DNA of 64,000 nucleotides, from the NCBI RefSeq assembly GCF_022662175.1, contig NZ_JAKMCR010000001.1, positions 62,001-126,000 on the forward strand. The letters are read 5' to 3'. Origin of the DNA: Aestuariivivens marinum (GTDB taxonomy: Bacteria; Bacteroidota; Bacteroidia; Flavobacteriales; Flavobacteriaceae). Shown one piece after another: positions 1 to 10,110 of the stretch. The notes under the pieces were generated by a model. The model saw only the letters and a list, made by a program, of their open reading frames with translations, was not told where the DNA came from and ran no database searches. Each line of letters opens with the position of its first letter. Position 1 is the stretch's first letter. The translations under genes and the position numbers were made by a program.

Positions 1-2312
1 AAAAACTTAACACCATTAATTTGAGACACTTCCCCTTTTAATTCGTTCTTTATGTTTTTGGCTTTATCCTTTAACAAAGCTTCAATCTGTTTTTTTAAAT
101 TAGCATTTTCCTCCTGCAAATTTTGTAATGCTCTTACCGGTTCTTTGGCATTGTTAAGCAAATCCTTCATTTCAAAATAAGCACGATTATTCTCATAGAA
201 AAATTCCTTAACGGCATCATTAGTTATAGCTTCAATACGACGTATACCTGCTGCTACGGCACCTTCTGAAACAATTTTAAAATGCCAGATATCTGCCGTA
301 TTTTTCACGTGGGTACCACCACATAATTCAATAGATTTTCCAAAACGAATGGTGCGAACAGTATCTCCATACTTTTCACCAAACAAACTCATGGCTCCTT
401 CAGCAAAAGCTTCTTCTTTTGGTATATTACGCTGCTCTTCCAAGGGTAATTTACCATCTATGCGTCGATTTACAAAATCTTCTACCTCACGTAATTCTTC
501 AACGGTCAATTTTGAAAAATGGGAAAAGTCAAAACGTAAGTATTTGGAATGCACTGCACTACCTTTTTGCTCCACATGTGTTCCCAAAACCTCCCGAAGG
601 GCTTGATGTAATAAATGGGTTGCAGTATGGTTACATTCTGTTCTATAGCGTTGTTTGGCATCCACTACCGCCTTAAAGGTTTCGTTGATATGTTTCGGTA
701 AGTTTTTAGCAAAGTGAATAATAACATTATTTTCCTTCTTTGTGTCTAAAATATAGACCACATCTCCATGAACATCTTCCAAATAACCCTTATCACCTAC
801 TTGCCCCCCACCTTCAGCATAAAAAGGTGTTAGATTGAATACCAATTGATACATATCCCCATCCTTTTTGGAAGTCACCTTACGGTATCTTGTAATCTTA
901 ACATTTGCCTTTAGAGCATCATAGCCTACAAACTCTTCTTCAGCATCGTCCACTAAAATGGTCCAATCGTCTGTAGACATTTCACTAGCGGCCCTTGAGC
1001 GATCTTTTTGTTTTTGTAGTTCTACTTTAAACCCCTCTTCATCCAAAGTCAAGCCTTTTTCTGAAAGGATCAAAGCCGTTAAATCCACAGGAAACCCATA
1101 GGTATCGTACAATTCAAATACTTTCTCTCCCGAAACCGTATCTCCCTTTTCCTCTTCAACAATTCGGTTTAGCAATATTAAACCTTGATCCAGAGTCCTT
1201 AAAAACGATTGTTCTTCTTCTTTAATGACATTTTCAATGAGTTGTTTTTGAGATTTTAGTTCTGGAAAAGCCACTCCCATAGTTCTACTTAACACCTCAA
1301 CCAACCTAAAAATAAAGGGGTCCTTTTGGTTTAAAAACGTAAATCCATAACGTACAGCGCGTCTCAAAATTCGCCTAATCACATACCCGGCTCCAGTATT
1401 GCTAGGCAGTTGTCCATCAGCAATTGAAAAAGCCACTGCCCTAACATGATCGGCAATTACCCGAACCGCTACATCTACTTTTCCGTCTTTACCATAATCT
1501 TTATGCGAAATGGTTTCAATCTCTTTAATAAGCGGCGTAAACACATCGGTATCGTAATTACTTTGTACACCTTGTAAAACCATACACAAGCGCTCAAAGC
1601 CCATACCCGTATCGATATGCTTTGCCGGCAAACTTTCAAGGCTACCGTTTGCCTTTCTATTGTATTGCATAAACACCAAGTTCCAGATCTCTACAACCTG
1701 AGGATGGTCTTTATTCACTAATTCCTTACCTGGTATCTTGGCTTTATCTTCTGCAGAACGAATGTCGACATGAATCTCGCTACAAGGTCCACATGGTCCT
1801 TGATCACCCATTTCCCAAAAATTGTCCTTTTTGTTACCTTTTAAAATGCGGTCTTCAGGAATATGTTGCTTCCAAAAGTTGTAAGCTTCCATATCCATAG
1901 GGATATTATCCATTCCATCACCTTCAAAAACGGTTACATACAAAATATTCTTATCTATACCGTAAACTTCAGTCAATAGCTCCCAGGCCCACGCAATGGC
2001 TTCTTTTTTAAAATAGTCGCCAAAACTCCAGTTACCAAGCATTTCAAAAAGCGTGTGGTGATAAGTATCATAACCTACTTCCTCTAAATCGTTATGCTTA
2101 CCAGAAACACGCAAACATTTTTGTGTATCTGCAATACGGTTGCTTTTAGGTTTTGCATTTCCCAAAAAATATTCCTTAAACGGGGCCATACCCGAATTGA
2201 CAAACATAAGTGTTGGGTCATTCTTAACAACCATTGGTGCCGATGGTACTATGGCGTGCTTTTTATTCTCAAAAAAACTTAAAAATTTAGAGCGAATATC
2301 CTGTGACTTCAT
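1..2312 (-). CDS. alaS: Alanyl-tRNA synthetase (3' end cut by window edge)
   Basis: Cytoplasmic class II synthetase that charges tRNA-Ala. The gene runs off the left edge, so about 770 N-terminal residues of a family usually near 870 are visible. The ATG at 2312 gives [14 protein letters not shown], the expected N-terminus. The catalytic core carries [17 protein letters not shown]. The editing domain has HTATHLLH (around residue 559) and the zinc-site CGGTH (around residue 664), so both aminoacylation and proofreading functions look intact. It is divergent from the M23 peptidase gene, with about 180 bases between the two starts. Family identity is certain from these motifs. The C-terminal domain lies outside the window. 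Confidence 0.97.
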   Translation of the reverse strand, partial: MKSQDIRSKFLSFFENKKHAIVPSAPMVVKNDPTLMFVNSGMAPFKEYFLGNAKPKSNRIADTQKCLRVSGKHNDLEEVGYDTYHHTLFEMLGNWSFGDYFKKEAIAWAWELLTEVYGIDKNILYVTVFEGDGMDNIPMDMEAYNFWKQHIPEDRILKGNKKDNFWEMGDQGPCGPCSEIHVDIRSAEDKAKIPGKELVNKDHPQVVEIWNLVFMQYNRKANGSLESLPAKHIDTGMGFERLCMVLQGVQSNYDTDVFTPLIKEIETISHKDYGKDGKVDVAVRVIADHVRAVAFSIADGQLPSNTGAGYVIRRILRRAVRYGFTFLNQKDPFIFRLVEVLSRTMGVAFPELKSQKQLIENVIKEEEQSFLRTLDQGLILLNRIVEEEKGDTVSGEKVFELYDTYGFPVDLTALILSEKGLTLDEEGFKVELQKQKDRSRAASEMSTDDWTILVDDAEEEFVGYDALKANVKITRYRKVTSKKDGDMYQLVFNLTPFYAEGGGQVGDKGYLEDVHGDVVYILDTKKENNVIIHFAKNLPKHINETFKAVVDAKQRYRTECNHTATHLLHQALREVLGTHVEQKGSAVHSKYLRFDFSHFSKLTVEELREVEDFVNRRIDGKLPLEEQRNIPKEEAFAEGAMSLFGEKYGDTVRTIRFGKSIELCGGTHVKNTADIWHFKIVSEGAVAAGIRRIEAITNDAVKEFFYENNRAYFEMKDLLNNAKEPVRALQNLQEENANLKKQIEALLKDKAKNIKNELKGEVSQINGVKF

Positions 2313-2470
2313 TTACTTTTTGGTAATGATGGTTTTGTTTTTCATATTAATTCCAAAACAATTTTTATATTTACTCTCCTATTTTTTTAATTTATTATTA
2401 ATGGTGATAATTTTTTATTAGGTTTATCGTTTGCTTAAAAAACTAAGATAAAAATTGTTTTAATTGAATG

Positions 2471-2478
2471 CAAAAGTA
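2471..2478 (-). promoter_or_regulatory. Candidate -7 box for alaS
   Basis: On the minus strand this reads TACTTTTG, matching the Bacteroidota TAnnTTTG -7 consensus. It would give a leader of about 150 bases for alaS. No clear -33 TTG is seen, so this is weak. Confidence 0.3.
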
Positions 2479-2492
2479 CTATAATTTAGGTA

Positions 2493-3464
2493 ATGAGTAA
2501 GGTAAAATATTACTACGATCCAGAATCACTTTCATACAGAAAAATTGAACGTAAAAAAAGAACTACTTTTAAATACGCCACCATGTTTATTTTGGCTTCG
2601 GCTATTTTTGGATTTATCTTTGTCTTCCTTGCTAGCCAGTATGTAGAATCGCCTAAAGAAAGAGCCTTAAAAAGAGAGTTACAGAATATGCAGCTACAAT
2701 ATGGTATTCTGAACAAAAAAATGGAACATGCCGAAGCCGTTTTAGCCAATATTGAAGACCGGGATAATAATATTTACCGAGTATATTTTGAAGCTAACCC
2801 TATTCCAGAAGAACAACGAAAAGCTGGTTTTGGTGGTATTAACCGATACAAACAATTGGAAGGCTACGATAATTCGAAACTTATTATAGAAAGCAGTAAG
2901 CGACTGGATATCCTTCAAAAACAAATAGTTGTCCAATCCAAATCATTGGATGAGATTGCAAAATTGGCTGAAGAAAAAGAAAAATTATTGGCAGCTATTC
3001 CTGCCATACAACCTGTAAACAATAAAAATCTAACTCGTATGGCTTCAGGGTACGGTATGCGTTCTGACCCTTTCACAAAAGCCAGAAAAATGCATTGGGG
3101 CATGGACTTTACAGCGCCACGTGGAACGCCTATTTATGCTACCGGCGATGGCATAGTGGTTAGAGCCGATGCTAGAGCTACTGGATATGGAAAACACATT
3201 CGCATAGACCATGGTTATGGTTACACCAGCTTATATGCACATTTGTATAAATATAATGTTAAACGAAACCAAAAAGTGAAACGTGGAGACCTTATTGGAT
3301 TTGTAGGCAGTACGGGACGTTCGCAAGCACCTCATTTACATTATGAAATATTTAAAGACGGAAAACGTATTAACCCTATTAACTTTTACTACGGCAGTTT
3401 AACCGCTGAGGAATATGCAGAATTGTTAGAAAACGCATCATTAGAAAACCAATCTCTTGACTAA
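2493..3464 (+). CDS. Membrane-anchored M23 family metallopeptidase
   Basis: A 323-residue predicted cell-wall endopeptidase acting on peptidoglycan cross-links in the periplasm. One N-terminal membrane segment (about residues 27-48) follows a basic cytoplasmic stub. Next comes a coiled-coil-like region (about 50-170) and a C-terminal LytM/M23 domain (about 185-300). The zinc-site signatures HWGMDF and HLHYE are both present, so the enzyme looks catalytically competent rather than a degenerate EnvC/NlpD-type activator. The stop overlaps the next start (TAATG), indicating translational coupling to the MerR-type regulator. The physiological substrate and partner are not evident. The domain call is firm; a role in cell elongation or division is inference. 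Confidence 0.93.
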   Translation: MSKVKYYYDPESLSYRKIERKKRTTFKYATMFILASAIFGFIFVFLASQYVESPKERALKRELQNMQLQYGILNKKMEHAEAVLANIEDRDNNIYRVYFEANPIPEEQRKAGFGGINRYKQLEGYDNSKLIIESSKRLDILQKQIVVQSKSLDEIAKLAEEKEKLLAAIPAIQPVNNKNLTRMASGYGMRSDPFTKARKMHWGMDFTAPRGTPIYATGDGIVVRADARATGYGKHIRIDHGYGYTSLYAHLYKYNVKRNQKVKRGDLIGFVGSTGRSQAPHLHYEIFKDGKRINPINFYYGSLTAEEYAELLENASLENQSLD

Positions 3465-3793
3465 TGTATATAGATTTACCTGAAAGACGCTATTACAGTA
3501 TTGGGGAAGTAGCCAAAGCTTTTGGGGTGAACACCTCTTTAATTCGATTTTGGGAAAAAGAATTTGATGTACTAAAGCCAAAAAAAAATGCCAAGGGCAA
3601 TCGCAAGTTTACTCCTGAGGACATAAAGAATCTAAAGTTTATTTTTTATTTGGTAAAAGAGCGAGGGTTTACTTTGGAAGGCGCAAAAATACATTTAAAG
3701 GAAGAAAAAAAGGAAACGCTTAACAACTTTGAAATTATTAGTAAACTGGAAGGCATTAAAAACCAACTGATAAAAATTAAGGAGCATTTGTAA
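3464..3793 (+). CDS. MerR family transcriptional regulator
   Basis: A 109-residue DNA-binding protein. An N-terminal MerR winged helix-turn-helix (YYSIGEVAKAFGVNTSLIRFW, about residues 10-30) is followed by the wing and a short helical tail. There is no C-terminal ligand domain and no cluster of metal-binding cysteines, so it belongs to the short MerR proteins common in Bacteroidota and not to the metal or drug sensors. Its ATG overlaps the stop of the M23 peptidase gene, so the two are almost certainly co-transcribed. A link to envelope homeostasis is suggested by that neighbour and by the LemA/TPM genes downstream, but the target is unknown. Confidence 0.9.
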   Translation: MYIDLPERRYYSIGEVAKAFGVNTSLIRFWEKEFDVLKPKKNAKGNRKFTPEDIKNLKFIFYLVKERGFTLEGAKIHLKEEKKETLNNFEIISKLEGIKNQLIKIKEHL

Positions 3794-3855
3794 CGTTTTA
3801 AGTTTATTGACAACTTATTATTGGAATATTAAAAACATTAAAAAAATAATTATTT

Positions 3856-4479
3856 ATGAAAAAAGGAGTCATTGCTGGATTAGGATGTGGTGCGCTTATA
3901 GTAATTGGAATTATTGTTATTGGAATAGTAAGTGCAATTTTTGCTTATAATTTTAACAACAAAGCGATAGAACTTAACGAAAACGTTAAGGAATCATGGG
4001 GCAATGTGCAAACGGCCTACCAGCGCAGAAATGACCTTATAGGTAATTTAGTAAAAACCGTGCAAGGTGCTGCCGATTTTGAACGCAAAACGTTAACCGA
4101 AGTTATTGAAGCCCGTGCCAAAGCGACTTCCATTAGTATTGACCCCAACAATATAACCCCAGAACAATTGGCACAATACAACCAAGTTCAAGGTGGTTTG
4201 AGCGGCGCTTTAAAAAGCCTTTTAGTTACCGTTGAACGTTATCCTGATTTAAAAACCAATCAGAATTTTTTAAAACTGCAAGACGAACTCACCAGTACCG
4301 AAAACACAATCCAAACAGCCAGAACACGTTACAATGAAGCTATAAAACCCTATAATGTTCATGTTAATACATTTCCAAACACAATATTGGCAGGAATTTT
4401 AAACTTTGATGAAAAACCATATTTTGATTCTGAAGCTGGAGCTGATAAACCTGTAGATATAGAATTCGACTTTAAATAA
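3856..4479 (+). CDS. LemA family protein
   Basis: A 207-residue LemA-family membrane protein. An N-terminal hydrophobic segment (about residues 5-30) precedes a long helical domain with the family-typical region around NVKESWGNVQTAYQRRNDLI and a TVQGAADFE stretch. LemA proteins have no established enzymatic activity; in other bacteria they are tied to envelope stress. It is followed after 5 bases by a TPM-domain gene and then a second one. The LemA-TPM-TPM order recurs in Bacteroidota and suggests that the three products act together at the inner membrane. Start chosen at the ATG directly before the membrane segment. Confidence 0.93.
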   Translation: MKKGVIAGLGCGALIVIGIIVIGIVSAIFAYNFNNKAIELNENVKESWGNVQTAYQRRNDLIGNLVKTVQGAADFERKTLTEVIEARAKATSISIDPNNITPEQLAQYNQVQGGLSGALKSLLVTVERYPDLKTNQNFLKLQDELTSTENTIQTARTRYNEAIKPYNVHVNTFPNTILAGILNFDEKPYFDSEAGADKPVDIEFDFK

Positions 4480-4484
4480 AAATC

Positions 4485-4922
4485 ATGTCCAAAATAAAAG
4501 ATTTTCTTTCTGAAAAAGAAGAACAGGAAATCATAGAATCCATTAGAATAGCCGAAAAAAACACATCGGGTGAAATACGTGTACATATTGAAAAAAAAGC
4601 CAAAGGCAACACCTTTAATCGTGCCCTAGAAGTATTTCATTATTTAAAAATGGACAATACCAAAGATCAAAACGGTGTACTTATATACGTTGCCATAGAA
4701 GACAAAACCTTTGTAATCTGCGGTGACAAAGGCATAAACGATGTGGTACCCAATAATTTTTGGGATAGCACCAAAGACATAATACAAGCCCATTTTAAAC
4801 AAGGGCATTTTAAACAAGGCTTGGTTGAGGGCATTTTAAAAGCTGGACAAGAGCTAGAGAAACACTTTCCTTGGCACCATGATGACACCAATGAATTACC
4901 TAACGACATTTCAAAAGGCTAA
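4485..4922 (+). CDS. Soluble TPM domain protein
   Basis: A 145-residue protein consisting almost entirely of a TPM domain (TLP18.3/Psb32/MOLO-1 fold). It has no signal peptide or membrane segment, so it is probably cytoplasmic. The visible core runs from EEQEIIESIRIAEKNTSGEI through a GVLIYVAIEDKTFVICGDKGI strand pair to the HFKQGHFKQGLVEGI helix. An HFKQG duplication (about residues 104-113) is notable. It lies between LemA and a membrane-exported TPM protein, with 5- and 7-base gaps, so this is one operon. TPM domains are linked to repair or phosphatase-like roles in chloroplasts; the bacterial function is not established. Confidence 0.88.
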   Translation: MSKIKDFLSEKEEQEIIESIRIAEKNTSGEIRVHIEKKAKGNTFNRALEVFHYLKMDNTKDQNGVLIYVAIEDKTFVICGDKGINDVVPNNFWDSTKDIIQAHFKQGHFKQGLVEGILKAGQELEKHFPWHHDDTNELPNDISKG

Positions 4923-4929
4923 TACTTAA

Positions 4930-5781
4930 ATGGGGCATTTAAAGATAAACACTATTAAATATTTTAAGACAAGCGCTAAAGTTTTAGTCATTGCTTTTAT
5001 TTTTGGCCTATCTTCATTTAAAAGTGCTTTTGCTCAATTTGAGATTCCAGAAAAACCAGATTTTCAAACCAGTGTTTATGACTATGTTGACTTATTATCA
5101 GCCTCAGAAAGAAATAACCTGGAAAACAAATTAATTAAATATTCTGATACTACTTCTACACAAATTGTTGTTGCTATCATTTCTACAACAAAAGGCGAGA
5201 ATATTGGTTTGTTAGCACCTCGTTGGGGACATACATGGGGTGTGGGACAGGCCAAAGAAGATAATGGTATATTCATATTATTGGCAAAAGACGATAGCAA
5301 AATTTGGATCGCTCCAGGTTATGGTGTAGAGCATAAACTTACGGCAGGTATAACGGGAGAAGTAATTAGAAAGGTGATTATTCCCGAATTTAAAAAAGGT
5401 GATTATTATAATGGCCTTAACAAAGGTGCTGATGCCATTTTTCAATTACTCAATGGCGAATACAAAGGCACAAGAAAACAAAGTGAAAATAACGATGGAT
5501 TGCCTATTGGCTTTATCATGATGTTAATTATTATTTTTATCATCATCCTTATATCCATTTCAAAAAACAGACACAGTGGTGGAAAAGGTGGGAACCGTGG
5601 AGGAAAGTCTAACGGTTTAGATATCTGGGATATGATAATACTCAGTAACATGGGACGCTCTTCCAGTAAAGGAAGTAGTGGTTGGGGAGGTTCCAGTGGC
5701 GGTTGGTCTGGAGGTGGTGGCTTTGGCGGAGGTTTCGGTGGTGGCGGCTTCTCAGGAGGTGGTGCTGGTGGTAGTTGGTAA
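4930..5781 (+). CDS. Exported TPM domain protein with Gly-rich tail
   Basis: A 283-residue protein. It has a signal peptide (cleavage near AFAQ, residue 36), a TPM domain (about 40-180, including DYVDLLSASERNNLE and a GIFILLAKDDSKIWIAPGYG core), one membrane segment (about 195-212), and a glycine/serine-rich tail. The tail ends in repeated GGGF/GGG units and a terminal W. The arrangement (periplasmic TPM, one TM helix, cytoplasmic Gly-rich tail) is the usual YgcG-like layout. It is the last gene of the LemA-TPM-TPM operon and converges on the outer membrane protein gene. The tail is compositionally biased but continuous in frame, without truncation. Function is unknown beyond envelope association. 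Confidence 0.9.
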   Translation: MGHLKINTIKYFKTSAKVLVIAFIFGLSSFKSAFAQFEIPEKPDFQTSVYDYVDLLSASERNNLENKLIKYSDTTSTQIVVAIISTTKGENIGLLAPRWGHTWGVGQAKEDNGIFILLAKDDSKIWIAPGYGVEHKLTAGITGEVIRKVIIPEFKKGDYYNGLNKGADAIFQLLNGEYKGTRKQSENNDGLPIGFIMMLIIIFIIILISISKNRHSGGKGGNRGGKSNGLDIWDMIILSNMGRSSSKGSSGWGGSSGGWSGGGGFGGGFGGGGFSGGGAGGSW

Positions 5782-5814
5782 AACACTCAATAAATGCTCC
5801 TTAAAGCCTTATAT

Positions 5815-8592
5815 TTAAAACCTATGAAAACCTCTTTCACGCACCTCGCCTTTACTGCCCAAACTATTAAACTTCCAACTAAAGCTAAGCATGAAATACT
5901 GTTGCAATACCGTACTTTGTGAATCCTGTATATAGTTTTCGGTAGCAATTCTACTAGCATTGGTGTTTTGATTAAGTATATCATAAGCCTTTAAGGTTAA
6001 CATTGCTTTGTCTTTCAAGAAGCTATAACCTAAAGTCGCATTCCAAAACCAGGCACTTTTTTGAAAACCATCTGCTATATTGGGGTTATAGTTAAAACTT
6101 ATATTATTTTGCCACTCGAAATGCTTAGGTAAAAAAGTAGCCAAATTCAAATCAAGTGTGTGGCTTGTAAACTCTTGTTTTTCAAAATTATTGATACTAA
6201 AGGTGTTTCTTGTAAAAGCCATTCTGTATCTTGGGTAAAACTCTAAAACGTCTTTCCATGAAAACGTTACCATTACCGATGGGGTAATGGATTTTCTGAT
6301 GGAAGCATATTTTACATCATTATTAAAATTGACAGACCTGTTTAAGCCTGGACCAAATCCTATATTAAAACTTACAGTTTTTAAACTGTCTATCTTTACT
6401 TTTTTGCTGTATGTAATATATCCGTTTAGGTTGTAGTTTCCATTAACATTCTCGTAAGTTGTTTTTCTTATTAAGTTGTCATCAATGGTAGATTTTCTAA
6501 CCACTTGGTTGTTCCTAAAATCACTTCTTAAAAAACCGTAAAAACCTGTTCCTTTGGTAAAATCAAAAGCATTAAAATTGACATTGATATTATGGCTGTT
6601 TCCTACTTTTAAATTAGGGTTACCAACTACGGTATTCAAGGGATCCGACACATCTTCAAAGGACTGTAACTGTGATAAACTTGGTACGGTATTCCGCATT
6701 CTGTAACCTATTCCAAAAGAAGCCTTGGGGCTAAATCGATATCTAATTCTTGAAGATAGCTGCACGTTATTAAAGCCTCTCTTTATATTTAATTCCGGCC
6801 TTAAAAAATCCTGATTTTCTAATGTTCTATCCACATAATCAGCCTCAAAATTAGCAAATAGCTTGTCTTTTCTATAAGATAACTCAATGCCATATATACT
6901 ATTATCATCAATATACTTAAAGTTGGTGCTCAAATCTTTGTTAAAGGCATTGTAGTCCTGTTCGGTATCATCAAAATCAAAAGTGTTTCGTATATTTTTC
7001 TGCTTATTCCGGTTATATCGATAGTTAAAATCCAACGACAGCTCTTTGCCCATAATGGGCTGCCTGTAAGTAATTCCAGTAGACACATCGCTAGATTGGT
7101 TTTCGCCATCTGTAAATTGTTTTCTTATAATATTGTTTGGTGTTGTTCCATAAATATTAGCTTCAGAATCTAAAAAATCATCCGTTTCGGTCATGTTGTT
7201 CTGGTTATTAAAAAAGAGCCTTAAAAACGAGCCTTTATTCCCAAAACGCTTTGTTATACTAAAATCGTTGCTGAAGTTTTTTGCTGTATTCTCAACGTAA
7301 GAAGACCTTTTGGATTCATTTATTAAAACTTGATCCATATCTCTAGACGCTTCATCACTTGATAGTATATTTTTACTTTTAGAGAAGTTGAACGATGGAC
7401 GAACATTGATATATAAGGTAGAATCTATTTTAAACTCAAACTCGGTATTTGTCCTGTGACTATCGGTTGAATTTGATGAACTGGAGTTAGAATCGGTAAA
7501 ATACCTTCTATCTGGCAATATGTTTTCCCGTTGCGTTGACGATTCATTTTCAGACTCACTGCCCGAATAAAAATAACTTCCAGACACATCAGTTTCCTCA
7601 CCAATTTTATCGGCATAATTAAGCCCAGAAGTTCTTGAGGTGGTAATCCCCTGCCCACCACCAAATGAGCGACCATCAACTACAAAATTACCATTACCGT
7701 AAACGGCAATATTATTACCACCTCCAAACATTTTTCTAATCTCGCCAAAACTAAAACCAGGAGAATTTATATTATTACCACCAGACAAGACACTAATACG
7801 CTTATCGTTATTAAAATAATTAAACATTCCTGCGAATTCGTAGCGCTTATCGGTACCACCTCCAGCTGCTAAACGCCCAAAAACACCTTTATTATTCTCT
7901 TTTTTAATGGTTAGGTTAATGGTTTTGTTTTCGCCATCGCTTTCCTTACCAACAAAGGCATCTTCTTTAGATTTGGTATCGGTAATTTGAACTTTTTCTA
8001 TTATGTCTTTGGTTAAGTTTTTGGTTGTAATGGTAGGATCATTTCCAAAAAACGGCTTTCCATTAACTAAAATTTGATTAACTTCTTTACCATTCACTTT
8101 TATCCTACCATCTGTATCAACCTCTACACCAGGAAGTTGTTTCAACAAATCCTCAACACTGGCATCTTTTTTTGTTTTAAAGGATTTTACATTAAACTCC
8201 AAGGTATCTTTTTTAACCCTTATAGGTGGCGTAGATTTAATAATGACTTCATCTAAAGCATTATTGTCTATGGCCATATTTAGTTTTCCTAAAGTAATCT
8301 CTTCTTTATTTAAAACAATTTCTCTCTTAAGTATTTTATAACCAACGTAGGATATTAGCAGATTCAGCTTTTTATCATAAGTCTTTCCTTCTAAAATAAA
8401 ATCCCCATTTTTATCTGAAATAGTGTAGGTCATTAAAGTACTATCTTCTACACGTTCTAAATAAACTGTAGCGGACTCTAAGGGTAGATTATCTGTTTCT
8501 GAAAAGGTTTTACCTGAAATTTTAAATGATTTGGATTGGCCAAAAGCAAAAAAAGTACACGTGCACATTAAAAGTAAAAAAACATGCTTCAT
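5815..8592 (-). CDS. TonB-receptor-like outer membrane beta-barrel protein
   Basis: A 925-residue outer membrane protein with a signal peptide (cleaved after AFGQ). Next come a carboxypeptidase-regulatory-like Ig fold (about residues 22-105), a plug-like domain (about 115-225, with LLKQLPGVEVDTDGRIKVNG) and a C-terminal beta-barrel of the OMP_b-brl_3 type rich in aromatic/Asn strands. These proteins resemble TonB-dependent transporters, but the ligand of this one is not evident. It lacks a SusD partner and stands alone, convergent with the TPM operon and downstream of nothing obvious. It is probably a stand-alone outer membrane transporter or structural barrel. Family call is firm; substrate unknown. 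Confidence 0.9.
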   Translation of the reverse strand: MKHVFLLLMCTCTFFAFGQSKSFKISGKTFSETDNLPLESATVYLERVEDSTLMTYTISDKNGDFILEGKTYDKKLNLLISYVGYKILKREIVLNKEEITLGKLNMAIDNNALDEVIIKSTPPIRVKKDTLEFNVKSFKTKKDASVEDLLKQLPGVEVDTDGRIKVNGKEVNQILVNGKPFFGNDPTITTKNLTKDIIEKVQITDTKSKEDAFVGKESDGENKTINLTIKKENNKGVFGRLAAGGGTDKRYEFAGMFNYFNNDKRISVLSGGNNINSPGFSFGEIRKMFGGGNNIAVYGNGNFVVDGRSFGGGQGITTSRTSGLNYADKIGEETDVSGSYFYSGSESENESSTQRENILPDRRYFTDSNSSSSNSTDSHRTNTEFEFKIDSTLYINVRPSFNFSKSKNILSSDEASRDMDQVLINESKRSSYVENTAKNFSNDFSITKRFGNKGSFLRLFFNNQNNMTETDDFLDSEANIYGTTPNNIIRKQFTDGENQSSDVSTGITYRQPIMGKELSLDFNYRYNRNKQKNIRNTFDFDDTEQDYNAFNKDLSTNFKYIDDNSIYGIELSYRKDKLFANFEADYVDRTLENQDFLRPELNIKRGFNNVQLSSRIRYRFSPKASFGIGYRMRNTVPSLSQLQSFEDVSDPLNTVVGNPNLKVGNSHNINVNFNAFDFTKGTGFYGFLRSDFRNNQVVRKSTIDDNLIRKTTYENVNGNYNLNGYITYSKKVKIDSLKTVSFNIGFGPGLNRSVNFNNDVKYASIRKSITPSVMVTFSWKDVLEFYPRYRMAFTRNTFSINNFEKQEFTSHTLDLNLATFLPKHFEWQNNISFNYNPNIADGFQKSAWFWNATLGYSFLKDKAMLTLKAYDILNQNTNASRIATENYIQDSQSTVLQQYFMLSFSWKFNSLGSKGEVRERGFHRF

Positions 8593-8766
8593 TTAGAATA
8601 ATGGTTGATTGATGAAACTTCATTTCTGGAGCAAAAACTATGCCGTTAAAGATTTTAGTATCAGAAAAGGACATTGATTTGATAACCGTGCGAATTTATA
8701 GATAAAAAAAAACTACAACCAAATATTATAAATCATTTAACATAACACATGTTCATTAAAAATACA

Positions 8767-10110
8767 CTACACCAAAAAAGACAACACACAAACAGTGCCA
8801 AAACCAACCAAGGACAAGATTGTGGTCATTAGGGTCCAACTCCTAAAGGTTTGCTGCTCACTAATCCCCAAATACTTACTTACCAACCAAAAGCCACTGT
8901 CATTTACATGGGATAATATAGAAGCCCCAGAAGCAATGGCAATAACCAATAATGCCTTATCCACCTCACTTATACCAACTGTTAATAATGGTGCCGTTAA
9001 TCCTGCTGCAGTAATCATGGCCACGGTAGACGAACCTTGCAAAATGCGAACTAGAACTGCCGCAAAAAAAGCAAACAGAAAGATACTTACACCTTGTTCT
9101 GCAAAGTAATTGGCCATCATTTCACCTGCTTTGGTATTAATTAGCATTTGCTTAAACACCCCACCAGCACCTGTAAGCAAAATAATTATTCCGGCCGGGG
9201 CCATTGACTTTGTGGTAATTTTTAACAACTCTGAATTGCTAACGCCCCTGGCTACACCCAATACATACCAAGCTATCAAATTAGCAATAATTAATGCTGA
9301 AAACGGATGTCCAATCATTTTCATCCATAACCTTAAGGTTTGGGAAATATTGATATTATTAGTTAATGGACTATTCAACAATGTATTTAAGACTATCAAT
9401 ACAATGGGAATCCCTATAATGGATAAAATCAATCCTACAGCTGGATATTTCTCTTTTGGCAAAAAAACACTATCCAAAGCAGGTGCCTCTACATGGATTT
9501 TTTTAGCAATATATTTTCCAAAAACAGGCCCGCTAACTATAGCAGCGGGAAACCCTACCAATGCTCCAAAAGTAATAACCCAACCTAAATCGGCTTTTAA
9601 AATATCAGCTACTGCTACAGGTCCAGGCGTAGGTGGTATAAAAGCATGGGTAACCGCTAACCCTGCTAAAAGCGGGATACCATAGAGCAGTAAAGACTTC
9701 TTGGTTTTGCGCTGTAACGAATAAATTAAAGGTACCAAAATAATAAAGGCCACATCAAAAAAAACAGGAATAGCCACAAAAAAACCCGTCAGCATTAAAG
9801 CTGAAGACGCTCTTTTTTCTCCAAATTTTTTTAGCAAGTAGTTTGCAAGAGCTTCTGCACCTCCGCTATGCTCCAAAACAGCTCCAAACATAGCCCCCAG
9901 ACCTACTACCACAGCTACAAACCCAAGTGTATTGGCCATGCCTTCCTGCATAGTGTTAATAATAGCGTAGGGTTGCATACCAGCGATAACACCCACAACT
10001 ATACTGGCAATAAGTAAAGCTATGAAAGCCTGTAGCTTAAACCGTAAAATTAATAAAAGCAAAACTGCTATACCTACTAATACAGCTGAAAGAAGGGTAA
10101 AATCCATCAT
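8767..10110 (-). CDS. gntP: Gluconate:H+ symporter, GntP family
   Basis: An inner-membrane transporter of about 447 residues with 12 or more hydrophobic segments, matching the GntP/GntT family length. Family-like stretches include a PVFFDVAFIILVPLIYSL segment and a C-terminal SGASILSHVNDSGFWLV motif. I start at the ATG at 10110, whose ATGA overlaps the gnd stop (TGA at 10107-10109); a TTG 12 bases upstream is less likely. It is the last gene of a tightly packed gntK-gnd-gntP operon, so the substrate is almost certainly D-gluconate. No regulator of this operon is seen in the window. Confidence 0.93.
   Translation of the reverse strand: MMDFTLLSAVLVGIAVLLLLILRFKLQAFIALLIASIVVGVIAGMQPYAIINTMQEGMANTLGFVAVVVGLGAMFGAVLEHSGGAEALANYLLKKFGEKRASSALMLTGFFVAIPVFFDVAFIILVPLIYSLQRKTKKSLLLYGIPLLAGLAVTHAFIPPTPGPVAVADILKADLGWVITFGALVGFPAAIVSGPVFGKYIAKKIHVEAPALDSVFLPKEKYPAVGLILSIIGIPIVLIVLNTLLNSPLTNNINISQTLRLWMKMIGHPFSALIIANLIAWYVLGVARGVSNSELLKITTKSMAPAGIIILLTGAGGVFKQMLINTKAGEMMANYFAEQGVSIFLFAFFAAVLVRILQGSSTVAMITAAGLTAPLLTVGISEVDKALLVIAIASGASILSHVNDSGFWLVSKYLGISEQQTFRSWTLMTTILSLVGFGTVCVLSFLV

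Noticed and set aside
5442-5786. Proline-rich reading frame on the minus strand
   Set aside because: It is the antisense shadow of the glycine-rich tail of the exported TPM protein; Gly codons read as Pro on the opposite strand.
9110-9685. A 191-codon plus-strand frame inside gntP
   Set aside because: It lies entirely antisense to a well-supported transporter gene and has no recognisable domain.
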